From positions 248,001 to 312,000 of the forward strand of contig NZ_FOHI01000004.1 in assembly GCF_900111585.1 (NCBI RefSeq): a DNA stretch of 64,000 nt, given 5' to 3'. The notes beneath the pieces are model-generated. The model saw nothing but the letters and a program-made list of their open reading frames with translations, made no database searches and was not told where the DNA came from. The first letter of the stretch is position 1. Each line of letters opens with the position of its first letter. The DNA is from Nitrosospira multiformis. Lineage in GTDB: Bacteria; Pseudomonadota; Gammaproteobacteria; Burkholderiales; Nitrosomonadaceae. This document shows positions 17,394 to 25,593 of this stretch, in pieces. The translations under genes and the position numbers were made by a program.

Positions 17394-17409
17394 AGCGAGA
17401 CCTTCGTCT

Positions 17410-17475
17410 CCGTTCGTCCTGAGCCCTTTGGCAAGTTTCGCAAGCTCAGGACATGCCTGTCCAAGGAGCGAACGG
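17410..17475. repeat. REP-like palindromic repeat
   Basis: Outer arms CCGTTCG (17410-17416) and CGAACGG (17469-17475). Inner arms GTCCTGAGC (17416-17424) and GCTCAGGAC (17444-17452). The motif CGTTCGTCCTGAGC...GCTCAGGAC is a widespread intergenic repeat in beta- and gammaproteobacteria, from memory. A weaker relative lies near 14952. Confidence 0.75.
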
Positions 17476-17570
17476 CGCATCTCCTTCTGTTGGCACTGAG
17501 TCACGCACACAGCCTCTTCATGATCGGCATATACGGCGGTGGACTGTCTTGGTGGCCAGTTCCGCAAGGC

Positions 17571-19052
17571 TTAACACATGACATAATCCTCGAATCGGGG
17601 TTCCCGAAGCTGCTTTGCATACTGAAAAGAGAATCCCGGATAAATTCCGATGATTTTCCCGGATTCTGTCTTGTACCAACTCCGGCACCCTGCAGCCCAT
17701 ACTGATGTCGATAACGTCTTTTGCAATTCCTCGTTATACCGATTCATGGCTTCCGGTTTCACTGAAAGAAAGCGCTTCCGCTGCCTAGCAACCTCCTGAA
17801 TGCATTTCAGCGCATAGTTCACCTGGGCTTCTATAAAAAGGATCGCAGAGGTATGTCCTTGCCCCGTGTTAGGCCCCAGGAGTATGAAAAGGTTGGGGAA
17901 GCTAGCCACTGTGACTCCCTGATAAGCTTTGGGCTCACCCGCCCACGCCTCATTCAGGCGATAGCCCTGCAAACCCCGTATCTCTACCGACAGCATGTGT
18001 TTTACATTGAAGCCGGTTGCACAAATAATCACATCCACTTCACGTTTCTGCCCGTCTCGGGTGACGATACCGTTGCGATCGATTCGGTCGATAGGAGTAT
18101 CGATCAGCTCCACATTGGAGCGCATGAGGGTAGGGTAGTAGTCGTTGGAAAGCAGGACACGCTTGCAGCCGAAGGGATAGCTGGGACGCAACGCTCCCCG
18201 CAGGCGCGGGTCGATTACCTGCCGCCTGAGATGCCATTCTGCAAGTCCACGTCCGATCCTTGCCATGAAACCGCTGGGATTAAAGGAAAGACGATTCATT
18301 TCATGAAGCCAATAGAGCAGAAAACGGTTGGTTTTGGCAATGGGCTTTAACCGAAACAGGGCTTTCTCCCATGGCGCGTAAACATGATTCAGCCTGGGTA
18401 TGATCCAGTTTGGGGAACGCTGGCAGACATAAAGCCTTGCAGCAAGGGGAGCAATGCGGGGAACGATCTGTACCGCGCTTGCCGCTGTGCCGATGACCGC
18501 CACCCGTTTTCCATTGAGGGGGTAATCGTGATCCCACCGCGCAGAATGAAAAAGACGCCCTTCATAGGTATCCATACCCGGGATATCAGGATAGCGCGGC
18601 TCGCTCAACGGTCCCGCGCTGCAGATGAAGAAGCTTGCCTTCAGTTGCTCCCCATTTTCAAGCTGTAACAGCCACAACCCCTGCCCAGCATCAAAACTCG
18701 CGCTCGTCAGTGCTGCATTGAGCCTGATGTGAGGCAGGAGATCGAACTTCGTGGCAAATCGCACCAGATATTCCCGGATTTCAGGTTGTGGAGCATAGGC
18801 CTGAGACCAGTCGGGGTTGAGGTCGAAGGAGTACGAATAAAGGTGAGAACGGACGTCACACTCGGCTCCGGGATAGGTATTGTCCCACCACGTGCCTCCA
18901 ATTCCCGCGGATTTCTCGATAATGAGAAATGAGGTGATGCCGGCTTTACGCAAGGCCCTGCCCATGCAGAGGCCCGAAACGCCAGTACCGAGAATTACAG
19001 CGCGATAAATTTCCGGGGCAGCTTGTTCAAGAACAGGATGTTCGTTCGACAT
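17571..19052 (-). CDS. Flavin-containing (Baeyer-Villiger-type) monooxygenase
   Basis: 493 residues. The FAD Rossmann motif GTGVSGLCMG is near residue 22, then GIGGTWWDNTYPGAECDV, a class hallmark. A Baeyer-Villiger-like fingerprint FHSARWDHDYPL is near 165, and an NADP Rossmann motif VIGTAASAVQIVP near 185. CATGFN near 345 is also typical. It oxygenates a ketone, aldehyde or heteroatom substrate using NADPH and O2; the substrate is unknown. It stands alone, and the region upstream (19053-19603) holds a dead desaturase. Confidence 0.9.
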   Translation of the reverse strand: MSNEHPVLEQAAPEIYRAVILGTGVSGLCMGRALRKAGITSFLIIEKSAGIGGTWWDNTYPGAECDVRSHLYSYSFDLNPDWSQAYAPQPEIREYLVRFATKFDLLPHIRLNAALTSASFDAGQGLWLLQLENGEQLKASFFICSAGPLSEPRYPDIPGMDTYEGRLFHSARWDHDYPLNGKRVAVIGTAASAVQIVPRIAPLAARLYVCQRSPNWIIPRLNHVYAPWEKALFRLKPIAKTNRFLLYWLHEMNRLSFNPSGFMARIGRGLAEWHLRRQVIDPRLRGALRPSYPFGCKRVLLSNDYYPTLMRSNVELIDTPIDRIDRNGIVTRDGQKREVDVIICATGFNVKHMLSVEIRGLQGYRLNEAWAGEPKAYQGVTVASFPNLFILLGPNTGQGHTSAILFIEAQVNYALKCIQEVARQRKRFLSVKPEAMNRYNEELQKTLSTSVWAAGCRSWYKTESGKIIGIYPGFSFQYAKQLREPRFEDYVMC

Positions 19053-19199
19053 TCGTCAGTTTCAGCAGCTAGAAAGCAAATTCACATTTAATGTCATTTA
19101 TTAGATAAGTCCTTTAATGCTTTATTTATACATGACTTTAAAAAATCAATTCCTCTCTTCAGTCATTTTCGAGATGTCTATCGTAAGTGACATATTTCC

Positions 19200-19553
19200 C
19201 ATCCCCCTTATCCTTCGTCTCACGCACATTGATAGGATAACTATCGGCAGCCCCTACAAAGAGCTGAATCAGCATGCGGTCAAATCGCTCCTACACTGCT
19301 TTGCGGAACAGGTCGATGCCGATAGTCATCTCCTCATGGCTATCCGGCGGCCGAGCCTTATAGGTGCCAGGTAACCGGTCCCGCCAGGGAAGATTGAATC
19401 CAAAGTTCGAGTTTGTTTCGTTGGGATACCAGGAGTGATGCACGCGGTGCACGTAACGGCAGGGAACAGGACATGCTGGAAATAAATAACAAGATCGAGG
19501 GCGAGAACAGCAAGCAGGACTTCGGTCCAGTCCGGTAACGAGAGGTTATTCAA
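19200..19553 (-). pseudogene. Sterol desaturase / fatty acid hydroxylase remnant with internal deletion
   Basis: Reading leftward from 19553, one frame gives WTEVLLAVLALDLVIYFQHVLFPAV, the membrane segment of the fatty acid hydroxylase superfamily. After about 19455 a different frame continues HRVHHSWYPNETNSNFGFNLPW, then DRLPGTYKARPPDSHEEMTIG, the C-terminal His box of the same family. It reaches TAG at 19291-19293, with family-like sequence (LIQLF, YPINVRE) still visible to about 19200. The middle of the protein between the His boxes is missing and the frame is shifted, so it is not functional. Boundaries are approximate. Confidence 0.7.
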
Positions 19554-19603
19554 TAATCCTCAACCACGTGTTTCGCCCAGCCAGGGGTTGACGCACGCTA
19601 TTC

Positions 19604-20086
19604 CTACTGTTTCCGCCGATAGTTTGCCGTCATGAATTGATGCCAGGTACCGTCGTCACCCAGCATATGCGAAGTCAACACCCTGTGATCATCGCTTTTG
19701 ATCTCGATCACATCCCTGAATTTTCCCAGTTTCCCTTCAGCTGAAAAGCTTGGACCTTCCGTATTCAGCGTCAGGATCTTTTCCTCTTGATCGAGTGATC
19801 CTTGGTAGATCCACAGATGAGTCATCATCGATCCTATCCATGTTCCCACATATTGCTTTTTTTGCGGGTCGTAACCGAGAGTCATCAGAGTTGTCGCAGT
19901 ACCCGTATCGCACATATCGCCGTGGCCTTCGCACTGTATCCAGACATCGCCTATCGAGCGCACGCTTTCCGAGCCGCTGAATTTCTCCGGTGGCTTGTCG
20001 GGGCCCATCATTGCCTCTACCTCAAAGGCCCATTCACCCACGAGTTTCTGCAACCACTGATGTTCCTTCCGGGGTTCAACCTTCAT
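19604..20086 (-). CDS. DUF1579 domain protein
   Basis: 160 residues starting MKVEPRKEHQWLQKLVGEWAFEVE, the beginning of DUF1579. The typical DVWIQCEGHGDM and MTLGYDPQKKQYVGTWIGSMM segments follow. It is probably a lipocalin-like beta barrel. No signal peptide, so cytoplasmic. Function unknown. AGGAGAG precedes the ATG. Confidence 0.9.
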   Translation of the reverse strand: MKVEPRKEHQWLQKLVGEWAFEVEAMMGPDKPPEKFSGSESVRSIGDVWIQCEGHGDMCDTGTATTLMTLGYDPQKKQYVGTWIGSMMTHLWIYQGSLDQEEKILTLNTEGPSFSAEGKLGKFRDVIEIKSDDHRVLTSHMLGDDGTWHQFMTANYRRKQ

Positions 20087-20142
20087 AAATCTCTCCTCGT
20101 TTATCCATGACTGTTCAACTTAACACGCCTGGCAGTGACAAG

Positions 20143-20868
20143 TCAGCGCCGCCCATCGTACCAGACTGACAGGTGCTTTTTGTCTTGCAGAGAGCGACGA
20201 GGGCTGAGCATGACTCGCGCAATCTGGCCAAAAATCTCTCCCGCGGAGTAGAGCTGCACCTTCCGCGGCGAGGATTCCAGAGGATGTTTCGTCAGGATCG
20301 GGAATTGCAGACCGCGTGTCCGTCCCCATTTTTTCAGCTTTTCGCTCAGAGTTATTTCATCAGCGGCATAAAGTTCCTGGTCGAAGCCGCCAACATTCCG
20401 GAATGCATCGGCGCGGCTGACGACAAGTGCGCCGGCCGCCCAGCGAAAGAGGACGGATGTTGCAGTCCAAAGTTGCAATACTCCACTGGCCCACCACGGC
20501 AGGTCCTGCATTTTGATGGCGCTCCCGCAGCCTACAATTCGGCCTTCCTCTATCAACCGCAGAATATCGCCAAGTAATCCGGAGTTCAAAATACTGTCGG
20601 CATCCACAAATAATAGCCAGTCCCCCGTAGCCACGGCAGCTCCGGTATTTCGCGCCCGGCCGATCTGGTTAACCGGCTCGAAAACGACCTGTGCGCCAGC
20701 TTGCCTCGCGAGCTCAGCCGTGTTATCCGTGGAATTGTTGTCGACTACAATTATTTCCGAGGTAAGGCCATGCTTTGCATTCGCCGCGAGCGATGCATGA
20801 ACAGATTCAAGGCACGCTTCAATCAGAAGCTCTTCGTTAAAAGCGGGGATGACTATCGAAAGATGCAT
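20143..20868 (-). CDS. Family 2 glycosyltransferase
   Basis: 241 residues from the ATG at 20868, where the conserved core begins (MHLSIVIPAFNEE). An ATG at 20886 is in frame and equally lacks a strong ribosome binding site. GT-A fold motifs are IIVVDNNSTDNT (about 45-56), IGRARNTGAAVATGDWLLFVDAD (about 80-103, with the DxD metal motif) and AADEITLSEKLKKWG (about 180). It transfers a sugar from a nucleotide donor, probably to a lipid or polysaccharide acceptor. The acceptor cannot be inferred. Isolated gene. Confidence 0.88.
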   Translation of the reverse strand: MHLSIVIPAFNEELLIEACLESVHASLAANAKHGLTSEIIVVDNNSTDNTAELARQAGAQVVFEPVNQIGRARNTGAAVATGDWLLFVDADSILNSGLLGDILRLIEEGRIVGCGSAIKMQDLPWWASGVLQLWTATSVLFRWAAGALVVSRADAFRNVGGFDQELYAADEITLSEKLKKWGRTRGLQFPILTKHPLESSPRKVQLYSAGEIFGQIARVMLSPRRSLQDKKHLSVWYDGRR

Positions 20869-21106
20869 GAACAGACTCGATCTCATTTGTTGTGACTGAA
20901 ACCACAATTATCGCGGAAAATATGCAGGGGAAACCAGATATCGACGATAGGTAAAACATAAGAGCTTATGCTACGTAGGGGTGATAGGCAGTGGAAACAA
21001 GGTTTTTTGAAAAACCGCCATCAGATATAGTGGCAGGTAAAATTGAAAAATAATGAAAGGGTTCTTGTGGTTGAAGCCGCAAGAGTATTGAATATTGGGA
21101 GGTAAG

Positions 21107-21310
21107 ATGAGTGAATTTGCGATCCTGCAGTGGCTGATAGTATCCACACTCTTTTTCGTCGTTCCATTTTGGAAAATCTTCGGAAGAGCAGGGTTCAAAC
21201 CGGCATTATCCTGGATTGCCTTGATCCCTGGGGGCATTCTGATTCTTCTATGGATTCTTGCGTTTGCCAAATGGCCGATCCTGAGGGGAACAGAAATAAA
21301 GAAGGAATAA
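21107..21310 (+). CDS. Small membrane protein (67 aa)
   Basis: 67 residues starting MSEFAILQWLIVSTLFFVV. Two hydrophobic helices (about 5-22 and 34-55) flank a short basic loop (KIFGRAGFKPA), and the tail is charged (GTEIKKE). GGGAGGT lies just before the ATG at 21107. The GRAG-x-x-P loop is reminiscent of small proteins with DUF805-like membrane hairpins, but I cannot assign a family. Confidence 0.6.
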   Translation: MSEFAILQWLIVSTLFFVVPFWKIFGRAGFKPALSWIALIPGGILILLWILAFAKWPILRGTEIKKE

Positions 21311-21407
21311 CCTTCCGTCCAACGTCCATCCCGCCCCCGTGTCGCGTCTCCTGCACGGTGCCAAGGTGTCCAAGGTGCCTTGGGCAGGTTTTACGTTTCA
21401 TTGCGCC

Positions 21408-21809
21408 CTAAACCAAGCCTCCTCCGACAAATTGACAATATTCGAGCATGATGAGATTGTTATCGTGCGCGAAGCCCGTGACGAAATCCCAGGCTCGCTT
21501 CTCCAGGTCGCGCAGACGCAGATCGACGATCACGCAAATGACGCCGCAAATGATGGCGGGCCGCATGTGGGAAGAACAATGGAAACCAGGGCGTGCGGCG
21601 TGATGTGCACGGATTGGGGCTATCGCATCTGAGTCCAGTAACGCCGCGACACCGCATAATCGTTCGGCCCAGTCGCTTGGACGAAAGGTCGATCCATCGT
21701 GCCGCATGCCCTTGATCAACAGTTCTTTGACGGGTTCGATCGATCTGGCAAGTATTGCGGAGCGGTTCGTGCGCCCCACGGGAGGATCGTAACCCGCCGA
21801 GTACTTCAT
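21408..21809 (-). CDS. DUF3579 domain protein
   Basis: 133 residues. The core KELLIKGMRHDGSTFRPSDW, AERLCGV, IRAHHAARPGFH and ICVIVDLRLRDLEKRAWDFV matches DUF3579, which I know mainly from betaproteobacteria. The first 25 residues are not family-like and the start is uncertain; no good ribosome binding site precedes 21809. Function unknown. Divergent from ada. Confidence 0.8.
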   Translation of the reverse strand: MKYSAGYDPPVGRTNRSAILARSIEPVKELLIKGMRHDGSTFRPSDWAERLCGVAALLDSDAIAPIRAHHAARPGFHCSSHMRPAIICGVICVIVDLRLRDLEKRAWDFVTGFAHDNNLIMLEYCQFVGGGLV

Positions 21810-22034
21810 GTCGGCAAACTGCTCAGACGTTTCATCAGGGTCATTGTGCAGAATGGGATGACTCAGATATTCTACCTGCCACCTTAATCAAGACAGGTAA
21901 CAAGACTGCTTGTTCAACCTGTACTGCAAAGCAGGATAATTAAATCATCGAATTCGAAAGCAAGACCCGGAGTGCGACGGGCTTGTGGCATTGGTAAATT
22001 GACGGTGGTTATCAATACATAAGCGAATGCGATC

Positions 22035-23132
22035 ATGAGTTCGAATACATCAGTAAAAAAAGTACAGCTTGCCGATGCAACACTCAATGACCCGCGTTGG
22101 GCCACCATCAAGGCGCGCAGCACTGAAGGGGACGGCAAGTTTTATTATGGCGTACGGACCACTGGCGTTTACTGCCGTCCTTCCTGCGCAGCTCGTCCAG
22201 CACGGCCGGAGAATGTCAGTTTCTACGGGACGCGCGAAGAAGCCGAGCAGGTCGGTTTAAGGCCCTGCAAGCGCTGCCAGCCGGACCGGCCCACGTTGGC
22301 CGAACAATATACGACCAGGGTCACCCAGGCCTGCCGCATCATCGAGGGAACGGAGAATATTCCGACCCTCGACGTCCTTGCCAGGCAAGCGGGCATGAGC
22401 ACCTATCACTTCCATCGCGTGTTCAAACAGGTGACCGGGTTGACGCCGAGACAATATGCCATTGTGCAACGCGAGAAAAAGGTGCGCGATGAACTGGGAC
22501 GTGGCGGCTCAGTGACGGATGCCATTTTTGATGCGGGATATAGTTCCAATAGCCGTTTCTATGAAAAGTCGAACAAGATCCTGGGTATGACACCCACCCG
22601 TTATCGCGCTGGCGGCATCGATACGAAAATTCGCTTTGCCATCGGGGAATGCTCCCTGGGATCAATCCTTGTTGCGCAAAGCGACCGTGGCATCTGCGCG
22701 ATTCTCCTGGGAGAGGATGCGGAAAAGCTAGTGCGCGACCTGCAGGACAGTTTTCCTCGTGCCAACCTGATCGGCGGGGATGCGGATTTTGAACAATTGG
22801 TGGCGCAGGTTGTCGGCTTTATCGAGGCGCCGGGTATCGGCCTGGATCTGCCACTTGATGTGCGCGGCACTTCGTTTCAGCAGCGGGTGTGGCAGGTCCT
22901 GTGCGAAATTCCCGTGGGGCAGAGCGTCAGCTACACCGATATTGCAAGACGCATCGGCTCGCCCCGGGCAGTCCGAGCAGTGGCACAGGCCTGCGCAGCC
23001 AATCGGCTCGCAGTGGCCATCCCTTGCCATCGGGTAGTGCGCAACGACGGTGCCTTGGCAGGTTACCGCTGGGGGGTGGAGCGCAAGCGTTCTCTTCTGG
23101 AAAAGGAAGCGGGGGAGGAGGTGCAGGCATGA
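22035..23132 (+). CDS. ada: Ada: alkylation-response regulator and O6-methylguanine-DNA methyltransferase
   Basis: 365 residues with the full Ada layout. The N-terminal zinc domain has Cys at about 47, 51, 78 and 81 (VYCRPSCAARP, PCKRC); the first is the methyl-phosphotriester acceptor. An AraC-type helix-turn-helix region covers about residues 90-190 (MSTYHFHRVFKQVTGLTPRQ). The C-terminal methyltransferase has the acceptor motif IPCHRVVR near 331. On methylation the protein activates its own repair regulon. It is followed without a gap by the remnant of a 2OG-Fe(II) oxygenase. Confidence 0.96.
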   Translation: MSSNTSVKKVQLADATLNDPRWATIKARSTEGDGKFYYGVRTTGVYCRPSCAARPARPENVSFYGTREEAEQVGLRPCKRCQPDRPTLAEQYTTRVTQACRIIEGTENIPTLDVLARQAGMSTYHFHRVFKQVTGLTPRQYAIVQREKKVRDELGRGGSVTDAIFDAGYSSNSRFYEKSNKILGMTPTRYRAGGIDTKIRFAIGECSLGSILVAQSDRGICAILLGEDAEKLVRDLQDSFPRANLIGGDADFEQLVAQVVGFIEAPGIGLDLPLDVRGTSFQQRVWQVLCEIPVGQSVSYTDIARRIGSPRAVRAVAQACAANRLAVAIPCHRVVRNDGALAGYRWGVERKRSLLEKEAGEEVQA

Positions 23133-23470
23133 ACACCGAGGCACGGAAAGTATGGAAAACCATACCGGACAAGAGTATTGCCTGCCGCGTGCATGAACTC
23201 GATTGGAACCGGATAGGGAACGACTGGATGCGAGCGGTCTGCAGTCAGCGAAACTCTCCTTATGTCGGAGTGCAATGCACTGACCGCTCTTTACTCGAAG
23301 GATGAAGTTTTTGACAGCCATGTCGTGATGGCTCGGCACGGTTTCGGACAGGGGACGGGGAGAGTACAAGTATTTCCGCTATCCGCTTCCCGAAATCATT
23401 TTCGGATTTGCGCATTGCGGGCTATCCATGGCTGGTTCCAATCGCCGCTTTGATACTGCTGACGATGGGC
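23129..23470 (+). pseudogene. 2OG-Fe(II) oxygenase remnant downstream of ada
   Basis: ATG at 23129 overlaps the ada stop and reads MNTEARKVWK through HELDWNRIGND. The similarity then moves between frames: LDASG, then SETLLMSECNALTALY and VMARHGFGQG (23262 onward), then GEYKYFRYPLPEII in yet another frame near 23357-23400. Pieced together this resembles the oxygenases that follow ada in related bacteria (DW-RI ... LLT-ECALAALY ... VVMARHGFGRGEYKYF-YPLP). At least three frameshifts separate the pieces and the C-terminal half is absent, so the gene is dead. Confidence 0.65.
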
Positions 23471-23483
23471 TGCTGAGGTATGT

Positions 23484-23906
23484 ATGGAAAATTGGGTCGA
23501 TGATTTGAACGGACGCGGCGCCAAATATAAGCCACTGCTTGAAGCAGCGGAAAAGCGTTACGGAATACCGTCCGGCATGCTGGCGCGTCTGGCGTGGCAG
23601 GAGTCGCGTTTTCGGGAGGATATTGTTTCCGGGCGCACGGTATCGAGTGCCGGGGCAATGGGAATAATGCAAATCATGACGCGCTGGCATCCTGGCGTAG
23701 ACCCGCTTAACCCGGCGGAAGCCATCGATTACGCGGGACAGTTTCTGGCCAGGTTGTATAAAAAATTTGGCACGTGGGAACTCGCGCTCAAAGCCTATAA
23801 CTGGGGTGAAGGGAATTTGGCCAAGTGGTTGCGTGGAGAGAAACTAGAGCCGTTGGAAACCCGGTTGTATTCCGCGCAGATCTTGAATGATTTGGGGATG
23901 GCGTGA
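23484..23906 (+). CDS. Small lytic transglycosylase (SLT domain)
   Basis: 140 residues that are almost only an SLT-type lysozyme-like domain. The catalytic Glu is in LARLAWQESRF (about residue 39), then SSAGAMGIMQIMTRWHPG, and the C-terminal KAYNWGEGNL. It cleaves the glycan backbone of peptidoglycan. No signal peptide is visible, and the short single-domain form resembles phage or secretion-system transglycosylases. No other phage gene is nearby. Confidence 0.85.
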   Translation: MENWVDDLNGRGAKYKPLLEAAEKRYGIPSGMLARLAWQESRFREDIVSGRTVSSAGAMGIMQIMTRWHPGVDPLNPAEAIDYAGQFLARLYKKFGTWELALKAYNWGEGNLAKWLRGEKLEPLETRLYSAQILNDLGMA

Positions 23907-24582
23907 TGGATAATAAGATGGGGAAAATATCATGGTGGGGGATTGTGGCTGCTGGCTTGAGGCGAGCATGTTCGTCAACGCATCATTCAGTCTCCCAACC
24001 CTGTATTGAATTTAACATAATATACATTATATGCAAAATCAAGAAAACAGAAATGATCGCGACTGCCATCATTTTCCGCCCAGACACTGTCAGCATTACT
24101 CGATCAATAGTACGAGCCGGGCAGCCTTATTGCGAGTTCAATATTCTGCCCATCGAAGCATCAAAACCGTACACCGGATAATCGCCTCATAGATTATGAG
24201 CGAATGCAGCAAGAAAATTCATTTATGTGCGCCTGCGCACAGAAACCATAGTCAGACTAAGGGAAAATGACACTCAGGCATCCGCTTTTTTCTCCCTCTT
24301 GTAGTGGATGCCACTGACCCGGTAAAGGCCAACTACTCCTTACCGGGTCTCTTTTTTGTATCCTTCACTTTCCAGTCCTTCCTGATATCCCTCATCTCAT
24401 GCCCCGCCCAGATGCTCGTGGCGCACCTACCTGTAGAAGAAGCCTGTAAAAGAGAAAGAAGTGCGTGATAAATGGGAAAGCAAATACTTAAATGCGGCGG
24501 GTTTTTTTTCTGAAATCATCATTCTATAATCCCTCAGAAATCCATTATCCCTCAAAAATTCCATTCACTGAAAGGAGCTGAT
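23907..24582. other. Intergenic region with a strong orphan terminator
   Basis: 676 bases. It contains an AT-rich stretch near 24003-24035, a palindrome TGTGCGC-CT-GCGCACA (24226-24241) and a strong plus-strand terminator at 24316-24356, about 410 bases past the transglycosylase gene. No protein gene is convincing; a small RNA ending at the terminator is possible. Confidence 0.45.
24316..24356 (+). terminator. Strong intrinsic terminator
   Basis: Perfect 10-bp stem GACCCGGTAA (24316-24325) / TTACCGGGTC (24340-24349) with a 14-base loop, followed by TCTTTTTT. It terminates plus-strand transcription, either readthrough from 23484-23906 or an unrecognised small RNA. Confidence 0.85.
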
Positions 24583-25086
24583 ATGCGACTCATCGTTGTG
24601 GCTATCTCCATGGTGTGGATTACAGGTGCTCTCGCGGAAGATGTGCCGCTGACATTTCAACAACCCGACCCTCAAAGTAAATTCCGCGATGCACAACTTC
24701 ATGTAAGAGAATTGATGAAAGCAGGCCGCTATAAGGAGGCCTCGGAATATATGGCCGAATATCAAAGGCTTTCCTGCGCGGCTTCGGAGCAGAAAGCGGG
24801 ACGAAGCATAGTAGAAGGCGCTGCTATCTGTGCCCGCAAATATGATCATGGGGGAATGAGCGGCGGCAACGTATTGCGGCAGCAGGATCGGAACATGGCA
24901 GATTCATTATCCTCAAATACTGTGGCGCCCGGAATTACAGTAATGCAACGGCCTGTTCCCGGTACTCCCACAGTATTGGATGGCTCGACACCCTCCCTTT
25001 TTCTTTTCGATCCCCGAAATGATCCTGCAACGGGCAGCCGCCCTCGCGATGATGCGCCGGCAGATCCCTGGACGGGGACGCGCTGA
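24583..25086 (+). CDS. Secreted protein of unknown function
   Basis: 167 residues with a signal peptide (about 1-18, MRLIVVAISMVWITGALAED). A short helical region follows (LHVRELMKAGRYKEASEYMAEYQ), then two cysteines (LSCAASE and AAICARK), and a Pro/Asp/Gly-rich, probably disordered C-terminus. AAAGGAGCTGAT precedes the ATG. Family not recognised; it is probably periplasmic. Confidence 0.6.
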   Translation: MRLIVVAISMVWITGALAEDVPLTFQQPDPQSKFRDAQLHVRELMKAGRYKEASEYMAEYQRLSCAASEQKAGRSIVEGAAICARKYDHGGMSGGNVLRQQDRNMADSLSSNTVAPGITVMQRPVPGTPTVLDGSTPSLFLFDPRNDPATGSRPRDDAPADPWTGTR

Positions 25087-25203
25087 AGCACGTTCCTGAA
25101 AACCCGAAAAGTCTGCACCCGCTTTTCGGGGAAAATTTCCCGTTGGAACCGGGGAGATTGGGGTGTATTATTGCGCGGCTATTATTTACTGAGGAGAGTC
25201 GTT

Positions 25204-25551
25204 TTGAAGACAACTTATCTTGCGACAGCTTTTTTTATTGGCATCCTATTTTTCAGCCCACTGCCCGCCCTTGCGGAAGCCGGCACGGGCGCGCCGGCGG
25301 CCGGGGCAGCGACAGGAATGCCAGCCAATGAAGGCAAGGTTCTCTCTACCCTGGATGCCCCGGGCTATACCTATATGGAGTTGGCGAATACCGAGAAACG
25401 TTTCTGGATCGCCGCGCCAACGATGCGGGTTAAAGTGGGTGACCGGGTACGTTTCGATCAAAGTCTCGTCATGAAAAATTTCAACAGCAAGACTCACAAT
25501 CGTACCTTCAAGGAAATTATTTTTGCGAACTCGGCCACCGTGATCAATTAG
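25204..25551 (+). CDS. NrfJ-like periplasmic protein
   Basis: 115 residues from the TTG at 25204, chosen for GAGGAG seven bases upstream and because a clean signal peptide then follows (MKTTYLATAFFIGILFF through PALAEA). The mature part, GKVLSTLDAPGYTYMELAN, ERFWIAAP, VKVGDRVRF, MKNFNSKTHNRTFKEIIF, resembles the small NrfJ family, a predicted OB-like fold sometimes near multiheme cytochrome genes. No cytochrome gene is nearby. The exact role is unknown. Confidence 0.7.
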   Translation: MKTTYLATAFFIGILFFSPLPALAEAGTGAPAAGAATGMPANEGKVLSTLDAPGYTYMELANTEKRFWIAAPTMRVKVGDRVRFDQSLVMKNFNSKTHNRTFKEIIFANSATVIN

Positions 25552-25559
25552 CGCAGAAA

Positions 25560-25575
25560 AAGCGTGTTGACGCTT
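25560..25575 (-). terminator. Weak intrinsic terminator after uvrB
   Basis: On the minus strand, AAGCGT-CAAC-ACGCTT forms a 6-bp stem followed by a short T run. It lies 19 bases past the uvrB stop. Confidence 0.5.
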
Positions 25576-25593
25576 CCCGGCTTTAATCTATCG

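Noticed and set aside
24267-24317. Micro-frame with a CSGCH heme-like motif
   Set aside because: Only 16 codons, ends at the terminator stem, and CxxCH occurs easily by chance.
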